From assembly GCF_037646455.1 (NCBI RefSeq), contig NZ_JBBIXN010000003.1:62001-126000 (forward strand): a DNA stretch of 64,000 bases, written 5' to 3'. Of this stretch, positions 40,275 through 49,187 are shown piece by piece (position 1 is the first letter of the stretch; the number at the start of each line of letters is the position of its first letter). The notes beneath the pieces were generated by a model that worked only from the letters and a program-made list of their open reading frames with translations, was not told the DNA's origin and did not search any database. The stretch is from Draconibacterium mangrovi_A. Lineage in GTDB: Bacteria; Bacteroidota; Bacteroidia; Bacteroidales; Prolixibacteraceae. The position numbers and the translations under genes are program-made.

Positions 40275-41303
40275 ATGAAGCGAAAGGTTTACCTTATTTT
40301 ATTACTCGGAATACTTGCATTGACCGGCCGGGCACAGATTGGAGGGGAATACACCTATCAATTTCTGGAACTTACCAATTCGGCCCGGATTGCCGCACTG
40401 GGAGGTACACAAGTCGCTATTTCCGATTCACTGGATTTAAACCTGCCATACCACAATCCATCCTTGCTTCACGGCCAGATGAGTGACCGCGTTTTAGTGA
40501 ATTATGTGAATTACCTGGTCGATGTGAATTATGGCTATGCCTCATATGCTCAATCGTATGAGGGAATTGGCAATTTTGCAGTGGGGATGCACTATATCAA
40601 TTACGGAAAATTTGAAGAAGCGCTCGAGAACGGAGAGCTTACAGGAGCGACCTTTAAAGCGGCTGAATATGCACTGAATCTAATCTACTCGAACAGTTAC
40701 CAGCGCCTGAGGTACGGGGTGAATTTGAAACCGATATTTTCATCTTTCGAAAGTTACCAATCTTTTGGTATCGCTGCCGATCTGGGCTTGAATTTCAGCA
40801 GTAAATCGCAACTGACAACCATAGGGATCGTGGCCCGAAATTTAGGAACACAGATTACCACTTATTACCAGGATGGTAAACGTGAGAAAATTCCCTTTAA
40901 CCTGGAAGTGGGAGTCAGTCAGCGCCTGAAACATGCTCCGATTATTTTTTCAGCTACACTGCAGCACCTCAATCACTGGGATCTTTCCAATCCCGAAGAA
41001 GAACTGGATTTTTCTACCGAAACGATCTATGAATACGATGAAAAATTTGTGAAGCAGTTTATGCGGCACATGGTTTTTGGAGTCGAGTTCCTTCCTTCGG
41101 AAAATTTTATTCTGCGTGCCGGATATAATTACCAGCGCCGTCAGGAACTAAAATTCGAAGAGAAGGCATCAACGGTTGGATTTTCCGCCGGATTTGGACT
41201 GCGCATCAAACGTTTCAGGCTCGATTACGGCATTTCGCGTTTTCACCTCGCCGGATCATCCAACCTCTTCTCGATTACGATCGACCTGAACGACAATTTT
41301 TAG
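40275..41303 (+). CDS. porQ: type IX secretion system protein PorQ
   Basis: The product has 342 residues with a signal peptide (MKRKVYLILLLGILALTGRAQ). The mature N-terminus GGEYTYQFLELTNSARIAALG is the PorV/PorQ type start, followed by strands of a 14-stranded outer-membrane barrel and an ending SNLFSITIDLNDNF. PorQ belongs to the attachment complex of the type IX system, which fixes secreted proteins to the surface. The neighbours cmk and ispH match the gene order I recall from Porphyromonas gingivalis. The gene with a T9SS sorting tail at 52368 suggests the pathway is in use. Confidence 0.88.
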   Translation: MKRKVYLILLLGILALTGRAQIGGEYTYQFLELTNSARIAALGGTQVAISDSLDLNLPYHNPSLLHGQMSDRVLVNYVNYLVDVNYGYASYAQSYEGIGNFAVGMHYINYGKFEEALENGELTGATFKAAEYALNLIYSNSYQRLRYGVNLKPIFSSFESYQSFGIAADLGLNFSSKSQLTTIGIVARNLGTQITTYYQDGKREKIPFNLEVGVSQRLKHAPIIFSATLQHLNHWDLSNPEEELDFSTETIYEYDEKFVKQFMRHMVFGVEFLPSENFILRAGYNYQRRQELKFEEKASTVGFSAGFGLRIKRFRLDYGISRFHLAGSSNLFSITIDLNDNF

Positions 41304-41354
41304 AAAAGGACTAATTTCTCTTAAATAATTCTCATCTTTGTTAGCTAAAATCAT

Positions 41355-42050
41355 ATGAGCACGAAAAAGATCATAATTGCAATCGACGGGCATTCGTCGT
41401 GCGGGAAAAGTACGATGGCCAAGCAACTGGCGCAAAAACTGGGTTATGTTTATATCGATACCGGTGCCATGTACCGCGTGGTTACACTTGTGGCGCTGCG
41501 TAAGGGCTGGATCGAAAATAAAGTTCCGGACAAAGCAAAAGTGATCGATGGATTAAAGGACATCAAAATTACGTTTCAGTGGGATGAAAAACAGGGGAAA
41601 AACACCACTTTTCTTAACGGAGAAAATGTGGAGGAAGAAATTCGCAGGTTGGAAGTTTCTGAAAATGTAAGCCCCATTAGTACCATTGCCGAAGTGCGTG
41701 CTGAAATGGTTCATCAGCAGCGTGAAAATGGAAAAGAAAAAGGGATTGTGATGGACGGCCGTGATATCGGTACTGTTGTTTTTCCGAATGCCGAACTGAA
41801 AATTTTCATGACTGCGTCGCCCGAAATCAGAGCAGAGCGCCGTTACAAAGAGCTGAAAGAAAAAGGATTGGACGTAAATTTCGAGGAAGTACTCTCCAAT
41901 GTTGAAGGCCGCGACAAGATTGATTCCACTCGCGAAGTAAGTCCGCTTAAACAAGCTGGCGATGCAATTGTTTTGGATACTAGTTACATGACACGTGAAG
42001 AACAATTGGAGTGGACAATAAACAAAGTTAAAGAAAGAATAGAGGGATGA
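41355..42050 (+). CDS. cmk: cytidylate kinase
   Basis: This 231-residue enzyme phosphorylates CMP and dCMP with ATP. The P-loop GHSSCGKSTMAKQLA is at residues 11-24, the substrate motif DTGAMYRVVTL follows, then GIVMDGRDIGTVVFPNAELKIFMTA and a lid with RAERRYKELKEKG. The stop overlaps the start of ispH by four bases (ATGA), so the two are translated together. Confidence 0.96.
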   Translation: MSTKKIIIAIDGHSSCGKSTMAKQLAQKLGYVYIDTGAMYRVVTLVALRKGWIENKVPDKAKVIDGLKDIKITFQWDEKQGKNTTFLNGENVEEEIRRLEVSENVSPISTIAEVRAEMVHQQRENGKEKGIVMDGRDIGTVVFPNAELKIFMTASPEIRAERRYKELKEKGLDVNFEEVLSNVEGRDKIDSTREVSPLKQAGDAIVLDTSYMTREEQLEWTINKVKERIEG

Positions 42051-42910
42051 TAGTTGAGATTGACAGACGTTCAGGATTTTGTTTTGGAGTGATAAACGCG
42101 ATTAAGGAAGCGGAAAATGAATTGAAGCGGGAAGGCAGTCTCTATTGTTTGGGCGACATTGTCCACAATGGAATGGAGGTTGAACGTCTCGAGAAAATGG
42201 GCTTAAAATCGATATCCAAGGAAGAATACTTCAACTTAAGCAACTGTAAGGTTTTGATACGTGCTCACGGTGAGCCGCCGGAAACTTATGAGCATGCTAA
42301 AAAAAATAATATTGAACTGATTGATGCGACCTGCCCGGTGGTGATCACCTTGCAGGAAAAAGTAAAAGGATCGTACCTGAAAAACAATCAGCAAGAAGGG
42401 CAGGTGGTGATTTATGGTAAAAAAGGCCACGCCGAAATTATTGGACTTAATGGCCAAACCGATAACAATGCAGTCGTGATCGAAAGCATGGCGGATGTTG
42501 AAAAGGTGGATCCGACTCGTCCGGTAGCGTTGTATTCGCAAACCACCAAACGTATTGAAGACTTTTACGACATTGCTCAAAGCGTAAAAACAAAAATGCA
42601 ACCCGGGGTTCCGCTTGAAATTAAAGACACGATCTGTCGTCAGGTGTCGAACCGTGTGCCCAACCTAAAAAAGTTTGCAACCCGTTTCGATCTCATTCTT
42701 TTTATCGCCGGCGAAAAAAGTTCCAACGGACGTTACCTCTACACCATTTGCAAAGAGGAAAATCCACGTTCGTACAAAATTGCCACCATCGACGAAATTC
42801 ATCCCGAATGGTTCGAAGGAGTTAATTCCGTGGGCATTTGCGGAGCCACTTCAACACCAAACTGGCTAATGGAAGAAGCTGCAAAATGGGTACACGAAAA
42901 GTTTGATTGA
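42047..42910 (+). CDS. ispH: 4-hydroxy-3-methylbut-2-enyl diphosphate reductase
   Basis: This 287-residue iron-sulfur enzyme performs the last step of the methylerythritol phosphate pathway, yielding IPP and DMAPP. The three cluster cysteines are in SGFCFGVINA (Cys12), DATCPVV and GICGATSTPNWL; HGEPPE and the IAGEKSSNGRYLY segment are also conserved. It overlaps cmk by four bases. It implies that isoprenoids are made by the MEP pathway here. Confidence 0.97.
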   Translation: MIVEIDRRSGFCFGVINAIKEAENELKREGSLYCLGDIVHNGMEVERLEKMGLKSISKEEYFNLSNCKVLIRAHGEPPETYEHAKKNNIELIDATCPVVITLQEKVKGSYLKNNQQEGQVVIYGKKGHAEIIGLNGQTDNNAVVIESMADVEKVDPTRPVALYSQTTKRIEDFYDIAQSVKTKMQPGVPLEIKDTICRQVSNRVPNLKKFATRFDLILFIAGEKSSNGRYLYTICKEENPRSYKIATIDEIHPEWFEGVNSVGICGATSTPNWLMEEAAKWVHEKFD

Positions 42911-42972
42911 TTTTTCAGTAAACTACTGCTTCCGGGTTTTTTAGTTATTTTTAGCCTTGGTAAAACTACCAT

Positions 42973-45447
42973 ATGGCTCAACATTATGCACAGGTAATAT
43001 TGCCCCTTTCATTACACGACGCCTACACATATAAAGTGCCGCAGGCCCTGGAAAATGCTGTGGCTCCGGGTAAACGCGTCATCGTTCAGTTTGGGAAACG
43101 AAAACTGTATGCCGCCCTGGTGGCTGCAGTTACTGCCACAAAACCTGAAAATGTTGATGAACTAAAGGAAATTCAGGAGATTTTGGACGATCATCCGGTT
43201 GTACTACCTAAAAATTTTGAACTGTGGCACTGGATGGCACAATATTATTGCTGCACACTTGGCGATGTTTTTCGTGCCGCACTTCCAACCGGGCTAAAAC
43301 TCGAAAGCAAATCGAAGGTGTTTTTAACGGGTGTGGATGAAGAAGTTTCACTTTCTGAGGATGAAGTTTTGATGCTTCGTGAAATTGAGAATGAAACAAA
43401 TATTTTGGCAGAACTTCAGCGAAAACTGGGCACGCGCTTTTCGTATTCAACCCTGAAAACATTAATGAAGAAAAACCTGGTTTATGCCGAGGAGAAAATC
43501 AGCAGGAAATACCGCCCCAAAACCGAATCGTACTTAAAACTGAATTCCATAATCAATTCAGAAAAAGAGTTAACTGATAAGTTTGAGTTGTTAAAGCGGG
43601 CCAAAAAACAGGAAGCTTTGTTGCAGCATTTTTGTGCCGCGACCAATTTATTTGAACCCGATGCATTGCCCGAGATTGCAAAAAAAGAATTGCTTGACGG
43701 AACAAATTTTTCTCCAGCGCTGGTAAAAGGATTGGTTGAAAAAAAGATTCTGGTTGAATATCAAAAACAAGTTTCGCGGCTCGATGAAGAGAAAATCGAT
43801 CAGGTAAGTATTAATTTGCTGAATAAATACCAGGCTAAAGCGCTGGAAGAAATCAAGCATGAATTTGATACCAAACAGGTGGTATTGATCCACGGAATTA
43901 CGGCAAGCGGAAAAACGGAGATTTATATTCATCTGATCGACGAAATCATGAAATCGGGTAAACAGGCACTTTACCTGGTTCCTGAAATTGCACTGACCAC
44001 ACAGATCATTCAGCGCTTAAAAAATGTTTTCGGACAAAAAGTAGGTATTTATCACTCGAAGCTCAATAGCCAAGAGCGGGTTGAAATATGGGAAAAGACT
44101 TTGCTTTTTGAGGAGAAACCGGACGAAGGTTACCAGGTAATTCTCGGAGCACGTTCCGGGGTATTTCTGCCTTTTTCCAGGCTCGGGCTGATCATAGTTG
44201 ACGAGGAGCACGAAAACTCGTTCAAACAGTTCGATCCGGCTCCGCGTTACAATGCCCGCGACATGGCGGTAGTCATGGGCTATCAAAACCGGGCCAAAGT
44301 GGTTTTGGGATCGGCAACTCCTTCGTATGAATCGTACTACAATGCACTTACGGGAAAGTATGGGCTGGTAAATTTGACGAAACGGCATGCCGATGTTGAA
44401 TTGCCCGAAATAATTGTGGCCGATATGAAACGTGCTTATAAACGTAAAGAGATGCGCTCGGTGCTTACGCCACAATTGTACGAACTGATGGAGACTGCAC
44501 TCGAGAACCGGGAGCAGGTAATTCTATTTCAGAACCGGCGCGGTTATTCACCGTTCGTCGAGTGTTTTACCTGCGGGCACATTCCAAAATGCGAGCGTTG
44601 CGATGTGAGTCTTACCTATCATAAATACAAGCGGCGATTGACTTGTCATTATTGTGGGTTCAGCTATCAATTGCCCGACAAATGCGAAGAGTGTGGTTCG
44701 CCCGAAATTAAAACGCGCGGCTTTGGAACCGAAAAAATCGAGGACGAGATCAAGCAACTTTTCCGAAATGCCCGGGTCGATCGGATGGATATGGATACCA
44801 CACAATCGAAAAATGCATTCGAAAAAATTGTTGGTAAGCTCGAAAATCAAAAAACGGACATTCTAATCGGAACGCAAATGGTTACCAAGGGTCTCGATTT
44901 TGATCACGTTAGTGTGGTCGGGATTTTAAATGCCGATAACCTGATCAATTTCCCCGATTTCAGGGCGCACGAAAGAGCCTTTCAACTGATTTCGCAAGTG
45001 GCGGGCCGGGCCGGAAGAAAACACAAACAGGGAAAAGTGGTTATTCAAACCACGCAGCCCGAGCATCCTTTAATCGGACTGATCGGCAGGCAGAACTACA
45101 AAGCAACCTTGAAAGAACAGTTTGAAGAGCGTCAGTTATTTAAATATCCGCCTTTTTACCGTTTGATGAAGATAGTTGTCAAGCACAAAAATCTCGAGAC
45201 AGTCGATCGGGTGGCACAACAACTGGCTAATCTGCTTCGGAAAAATAAATCGCTGCAGATACTTGGCCCCGAATTCCCCATGATCAGCCGGATCCAGTTG
45301 TGGCATCACAAAGAAATCTGGATAAAGATTGATAGGAAACTCCCGCTCGATCAGGTAAAAACCGGAATCATGCAAGCAGTAAAAATCGTGAAATCTGCTC
45401 CTTCCAACAGCAGTAGTCAGATCAATATCGACGTCGATCCCTTTTAG
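42973..45447 (+). CDS. priA: primosomal replication-restart helicase PriA
   Basis: The product has 824 residues. The N-terminal DNA-binding region (to about 220) precedes the helicase core: Walker A LIHGITASGKTEIYIHL, DEEH box LIIVDEEHENSF, motif III GSATPSYESY. The zinc-binding insertion has eight cysteines (CFTCGHIPKCERC, LTCHYCGF, DKCEECGS). GTQMVTKGLDFDHVSVVGI and the QVAGRAGR motif V-VI follow. PriA reloads the replisome at stalled forks. It is preceded by the ispH operon after 62 bp. Confidence 0.96.
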   Translation: MAQHYAQVILPLSLHDAYTYKVPQALENAVAPGKRVIVQFGKRKLYAALVAAVTATKPENVDELKEIQEILDDHPVVLPKNFELWHWMAQYYCCTLGDVFRAALPTGLKLESKSKVFLTGVDEEVSLSEDEVLMLREIENETNILAELQRKLGTRFSYSTLKTLMKKNLVYAEEKISRKYRPKTESYLKLNSIINSEKELTDKFELLKRAKKQEALLQHFCAATNLFEPDALPEIAKKELLDGTNFSPALVKGLVEKKILVEYQKQVSRLDEEKIDQVSINLLNKYQAKALEEIKHEFDTKQVVLIHGITASGKTEIYIHLIDEIMKSGKQALYLVPEIALTTQIIQRLKNVFGQKVGIYHSKLNSQERVEIWEKTLLFEEKPDEGYQVILGARSGVFLPFSRLGLIIVDEEHENSFKQFDPAPRYNARDMAVVMGYQNRAKVVLGSATPSYESYYNALTGKYGLVNLTKRHADVELPEIIVADMKRAYKRKEMRSVLTPQLYELMETALENREQVILFQNRRGYSPFVECFTCGHIPKCERCDVSLTYHKYKRRLTCHYCGFSYQLPDKCEECGSPEIKTRGFGTEKIEDEIKQLFRNARVDRMDMDTTQSKNAFEKIVGKLENQKTDILIGTQMVTKGLDFDHVSVVGILNADNLINFPDFRAHERAFQLISQVAGRAGRKHKQGKVVIQTTQPEHPLIGLIGRQNYKATLKEQFEERQLFKYPPFYRLMKIVVKHKNLETVDRVAQQLANLLRKNKSLQILGPEFPMISRIQLWHHKEIWIKIDRKLPLDQVKTGIMQAVKIVKSAPSNSSSQINIDVDPF

Positions 45448-45675
45448 ATAACTCGTCGTGAAATATCCGGCATGCTTTTCTAAAAAGAATACCGTTGTTT
45501 TCAGGATTGAAATGATTGAAGAGGTTGATAAGATTGAATCAATTTGCATCAATTTGTTTTCGATCTGCATCAATCTTTGATTACTCTTTTCAGGCTTGTT
45601 CAACGAAGTGTAATTTTCTTTTAATCTCACGTTCGTTTTATGTTCCATCGCATTTTTCGGGCATGGATTTTTTTA
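45448..45675. other. intergenic region with short repeats before the kinase gene
   Basis: A tract at about 45535-45585 repeats TGCATCAAT-like units (two copies of GCATCAAT). A minus-strand open frame from 45648 runs through it into priA but the part inside priA is a shadow, and the repeats make the rest look non-coding. No terminator is seen. Confidence 0.4.
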
Positions 45676-45683
45676 TAGATTTG
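45676..45683 (+). promoter_or_regulatory. TAnnTTTG -7 box of the sugar kinase gene
   Basis: TAGATTTG matches the -7 element and lies 18 bp upstream of the GTG start at 45702. Confidence 0.6.
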
Positions 45684-45701
45684 TAGCCTTAACACATTTT
45701 T

Positions 45702-46697
45702 GTGAACAGTAAAGACGTAAATCAAATTTTTAAGCAGTTTTCCCGCATGCGGGTTCTAGTGATCGGCGACGCAATGCTCGACACTTATTTGTGGGGCAAG
45801 GTTGAACGTTTGTCGCCTGAAGCACCGGTACCAATTGTTTCGGTAACACGTCGCGAAAACCGGCTTGGCGGCGCGGCCAACGTAAGTCGTAATATTCAGG
45901 CTTTGGGGGCAACACCAATTCTTTTTTCGGTAATCGGCGACGATGATAACGGCAAGGAATTCGAAAGTCTGCTGGTAAAACGCGAATTGAGCAACAAGGG
46001 AATTATGGTCGATCCTTCGAGGAATACGACGGTAAAAAACCGGATCATCAGTAGCGGGAAACAGATTGTGCGTGTGGATGAGGAGTCAACCAGTTATATT
46101 TCTCCGGAAATGGAGCAAAAGCTGATCGACGCTATTTTGCAGGAAATTGAGGATAATAAAATTGATGTGATTGTTTTTGTTGACTACGACAAGGGCATTA
46201 TAACGCCCAACTTGTTTGAATTGATCAACAAAGTAGCAATCGAAAAAAATATTCCAACGGCCGTTGATCCAAAACGACGGAATTTCTGGAACTACAAGAA
46301 TGTGAGTCTGTTCAAACCCAATTTTAAGGAGTTTGTTGAAGGCATCGGGCAGCCAATTGCCAAGGACGATCTGGAAACCATAAAAGCGTATGCCGACGAT
46401 TTCAAGCAAAAGCAGAACCTGAAACTTATCTTTATTACCCTTTCTGAACTTGGCGTATTTATCAGCAACGGAGTTAAGGAGCAGTATTACCCGGTAGTAA
46501 TCCGCGATATTGCAGATGTTTCGGGAGCTGGTGACACGGTGATCGGTGTGGCCAGTCTGGCCATGGCAGCAGGCCTCTCACCAAAGGTTATGGCACTGAT
46601 GTCGAACCTGGCCGGAGGACTGGTTTGTGAGAAAGTTGGCGTGGTTCCGGTCGACAGCGAGCAGCTTCGAAAAGAGATGAAATCCACTAAGTACTAA
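45702..46697 (+). CDS. rfaE1: PfkB-family sugar kinase, RfaE1-like heptose-7-phosphate kinase
   Basis: The product has 331 residues and starts with GTG. The segment VLVIGDAMLDTYLWGKVERLSPEAPVPIV is typical of the heptokinase domain of HldE/RfaE1, followed by GGAANVSRNIQALGA and the PfkB catalytic motif DVSGAGDTVIGVASL. In the ADP-heptose pathway this domain makes the bisphosphate of manno-heptose for lipopolysaccharide core. The nucleotidyltransferase part is absent, so a separate RfaE2 would be needed, and it is not in this window. The symbol is a family-level call. Confidence 0.85.
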   Translation: MNSKDVNQIFKQFSRMRVLVIGDAMLDTYLWGKVERLSPEAPVPIVSVTRRENRLGGAANVSRNIQALGATPILFSVIGDDDNGKEFESLLVKRELSNKGIMVDPSRNTTVKNRIISSGKQIVRVDEESTSYISPEMEQKLIDAILQEIEDNKIDVIVFVDYDKGIITPNLFELINKVAIEKNIPTAVDPKRRNFWNYKNVSLFKPNFKEFVEGIGQPIAKDDLETIKAYADDFKQKQNLKLIFITLSELGVFISNGVKEQYYPVVIRDIADVSGAGDTVIGVASLAMAAGLSPKVMALMSNLAGGLVCEKVGVVPVDSEQLRKEMKSTKY

Positions 46698-46778
46698 ACA
46701 AGTTATTAACGAAATAGTCGTTAATAGTATCCTGATAACCCGTTGATAAAAAATAGACACAGGTTTTTGTGATTTTGT

Positions 46779-46786
46779 TACCTTTG
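46779..46786 (+). promoter_or_regulatory. TAnnTTTG -7 box of parA
   Basis: TACCTTTG matches the -7 element and is 32 bp upstream of the parA ATG. Confidence 0.55.
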
Positions 46787-46817
46787 AAACCACTCTAAAA
46801 AGAAAAAAGACGCGTAG

Positions 46818-47621
46818 ATGGGAAAAATAATTTCGTTGGCAAATCAGAAAGGAGGAGTTGGTAAAACCACCACAACAATTAACCTGGCCGCCAGTTTGGC
46901 TGTGCTCGAGCAAAAGGTGCTGGTGATTGATGCCGATCCGCAGGCAAACGCAACTTCAGGATTGGGATTTGATGTGAACAATGTGCAATCGAGCATTTAC
47001 GAATGCATTGTTGATGATGTGGAAGCAACCAAGGTAACACTGAAAACACAGATCGAAAACCTGGATCTTATTCCGTCACACATCGATTTAGTGGGGGCCG
47101 AAATTGAAATGCTGAACATGCCCAACCGCGAAAAAGTGTTGAAAAACGCGATTGAGCAATTAAAAGAAATTTACGATTTTATTTTTATCGACTGTTCTCC
47201 ATCGCTGGGCCTGATCACGGTAAATGCGTTAACAGCTTCCGATTCGGTAATTATTCCGGTTCAATGCGAATATTTCGCGCTCGAAGGTTTGGGCAAGTTG
47301 CTCAACACGATTAAAATTATTCAGAACCGTTTAAATCCGGAACTCGCTATTGAGGGCTTCCTGCTTACCATGTACGATGGTCGGTTGAATCTTTCGAACC
47401 AGGTTTACGAAGAAGTGAAGCATCATTTCCAGGAAATGGTTTTTGAAACTGTCATTCAGCGGAATGTAAAACTTAGCGAGGCACCAAGTTACGGTAAGCC
47501 GGTGGTGTTGTACGATGCCAGCTCACGCGGCGCGATCAACCACATGAACCTGGCGCGCGAGATTCTGCAACGCAACGAAATGACCCAGATGTCGAAAGAT
47601 AAAAACATAGTTATTAATTAA
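46818..47621 (+). CDS. parA: chromosome partitioning ATPase ParA (Soj)
   Basis: The product has 267 residues. The deviant Walker A motif KGGVGKTTTTINLAASLA near residues 11-28, VLVIDADPQANATSGL and FIFIDCSPSLGLITVNAL are those of the ParA/Soj group. ParA forms ATP-dependent dimers on DNA and moves the ParB-bound origin. It lies 7 bp before parB, and the operon continues with DUF5683 and lytic transglycosylase genes. Confidence 0.96.
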   Translation: MGKIISLANQKGGVGKTTTTINLAASLAVLEQKVLVIDADPQANATSGLGFDVNNVQSSIYECIVDDVEATKVTLKTQIENLDLIPSHIDLVGAEIEMLNMPNREKVLKNAIEQLKEIYDFIFIDCSPSLGLITVNALTASDSVIIPVQCEYFALEGLGKLLNTIKIIQNRLNPELAIEGFLLTMYDGRLNLSNQVYEEVKHHFQEMVFETVIQRNVKLSEAPSYGKPVVLYDASSRGAINHMNLAREILQRNEMTQMSKDKNIVIN

Positions 47622-47628
47622 GTTATTT

Positions 47629-48495
47629 ATGATGGTTAAGCGAAACGCACTGGGAAGAGGACTCGGAGCACTTATCGATGACGCCGAAAAAGTGCAGAAA
47701 GGAGCCGGAATTAGCGAGGTGGGACTGAGCAAAATTGAAGCAAATCCATTTCAGCCGCGCTCGAAATTTGATGAGGAAGCGTTAAAAGAGCTTTCATCTT
47801 CCATCAAAGAAATCGGGCTTATTCAGCCCATTACACTACGAAAGGTTGCCGAAGATAAATACCAGATCATTGCCGGTGAACGCCGTTTCAGGGCATCGCA
47901 AATGGCAGGCATGGAAACTATACCGGCTTACGTTAGGAAAGCCAAAGACGATGGCATGCTCGAGATGGCGTTGGTGGAGAACATCCAGCGCGAAGACCTC
48001 GATTCCATCGAAATAGCATTGAGCTACCAGCGTTTGATCGACGAACTGGAATACACCCAGGAAGAGTTGAGTTCGCGCGTTGGGAAAAAGCGCTCGACCA
48101 TTGCCAATTACTTGCGCTTATTAAAGCTACCTGCCATTGTTCAAAAAGGACTGATTGATAAAGAGATTTCAATGGGGCATGCCCGCGCCATTATAAATAT
48201 CGACGATCCGGATACGCAGATCGCCATTTACGAGCAGATTGTAAAACACGCTTATTCGGTGCGTAAGGTTGAAGAACTGGTGCGTAACCTCAGTTCAGAG
48301 GAAGATCCAAAAAGCACTAAAAAATCACCAAAGTTCCCAAAAGCTTTCACGGGGGTTAAAAAGCAACTCGATCAGGTTTTCAATACCCGAATCGATTTTT
48401 CGATGAACGAAAAAGGAAAAGGGAAAATCACCATTCCGTTTAAATCGGAGAAGGATTTGGAGCGAATTGTTAAAATAATTGAAAATCAAAAATAA
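47629..48495 (+). CDS. parB: chromosome partitioning protein ParB (Spo0J)
   Basis: The product has 288 residues. It starts KRNALGRGLGALI, then has the ParB N-domain IEANPFQPRSKFDEEALKEL and the CTPase/box motif GERRFRASQMAG and ENIQREDL. A helix-turn-helix follows (YTQEELSSRVGKKRSTIANYLRLLK), then a C-terminal dimerisation part. It binds parS sites near the origin; I did not see a consensus parS site in the window by eye. Confidence 0.96.
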   Translation: MMVKRNALGRGLGALIDDAEKVQKGAGISEVGLSKIEANPFQPRSKFDEEALKELSSSIKEIGLIQPITLRKVAEDKYQIIAGERRFRASQMAGMETIPAYVRKAKDDGMLEMALVENIQREDLDSIEIALSYQRLIDELEYTQEELSSRVGKKRSTIANYLRLLKLPAIVQKGLIDKEISMGHARAIINIDDPDTQIAIYEQIVKHAYSVRKVEELVRNLSSEEDPKSTKKSPKFPKAFTGVKKQLDQVFNTRIDFSMNEKGKGKITIPFKSEKDLERIVKIIENQK

Positions 48496-48530
48496 ACTTT
48501 AACTTTCAGCTCATTACGCTGCGTATTTTC

Positions 48531-48538
48531 TATTTTTG
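48531..48538 (+). promoter_or_regulatory. TAnnTTTG -7 box before the DUF5683 gene
   Basis: TATTTTTG matches the -7 element and covers the in-frame TTG at 48536, which therefore cannot be the start if this box is used. The GTG at 48554 lies 15 bp downstream. Confidence 0.55.
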
Positions 48539-48553
48539 CGCAAAATTCTTAGT

Positions 48554-49186
48554 GTGAATAAAGGGAACTTATCTTCCAGAATATTAGTCCTGTTACCTGT
48601 CCTGTTTCTTTGTCTCGCTGCAAAGGGCCAAAACCTAGAGGTAGATTCTGCGCGCATTGTCGAGATGGATCAGCAAATGGAACAGCAGCAGGAAGAGGTA
48701 CACTCGCCAAAAAAAGCTACTCTTTATTCGGCCATTCTTCCGGGACTGGGGCAGGCTTACAATAAAAAATACTGGAAAATTCCACTGGTATATGCGGGTT
48801 TCGGGACCTTGGGATATTTTATCTACTGGAACAATGATAATTACCAGATCATGAAACAAGCGTACAGCGATTTTACTGACGATGATCCGGAAACCAATTC
48901 CCACCTCGATCTGGATGGGGCACAATATTACAACCTCGATAAGGAACCTGATGCTACCAACTTTAAAACCAATGTGGCGAAACAACAGGATTATTACCGT
49001 CGAAACCGTGATTTGCTGGTAATTTGTACCGTTGGGTTTTATGGCCTGCAAATTATTGATGCCAGTGTGGATGCCCACTTTTTCGATTTCGATATGAGTG
49101 ATGATCTTACTTTTAACTGGCAACCTGTTATGAGTTCGTTTAATCGCGAAACCATTTATGGTATTAACTGTACATTTACTTTTTAA
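48554..49186 (+). CDS. DUF5683 membrane-associated protein
   Basis: The GTG at 48554 is chosen because it opens directly into a signal peptide (VNKGNLSSRILVLLPVLF... ending AAKGQ) and clears the promoter box. The 210-residue product has the DUF5683 core: KKATLYSAILPGLGQAYNKKYWKIPLVYAGFGTLGYFIYW, which includes one or two membrane-like helices, then a tyrosine-rich region and YRRNRDLLVICTVGFYGLQIIDASVDAHF near the end. Genes of this type follow parAB in many Bacteroidota. No activity is known. It ends 1 bp before the mltD start. Confidence 0.8.
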   Translation: MNKGNLSSRILVLLPVLFLCLAAKGQNLEVDSARIVEMDQQMEQQQEEVHSPKKATLYSAILPGLGQAYNKKYWKIPLVYAGFGTLGYFIYWNNDNYQIMKQAYSDFTDDDPETNSHLDLDGAQYYNLDKEPDATNFKTNVAKQQDYYRRNRDLLVICTVGFYGLQIIDASVDAHFFDFDMSDDLTFNWQPVMSSFNRETIYGINCTFTF

Positions 49187-49187
49187 A

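Noticed and set aside
42673..42702. third TTGCAACCC motif
   Set aside because: It lies inside ispH and lacks TGTC at the 14-bp spacing; chance match.
43207..43240. TGGCAC...TTGC inside priA as a sigma-54 promoter
   Set aside because: The spacing is 7 instead of 5 and the site is internal to a conserved coding region.
45136..45648. minus-strand open frame starting MEHKTNVRLKEN
   Set aside because: The 3' two fifths are antisense to priA and the 5' part covers short TGCATCAAT-like repeats; no domain or signal supports it. A decayed gene cannot be fully excluded.
46818..48495. parS site or replication origin near parAB
   Set aside because: No palindrome resembling TGTTTCACGTGAAACA and no DnaA-box cluster was seen by eye; parAB position alone does not prove an origin.
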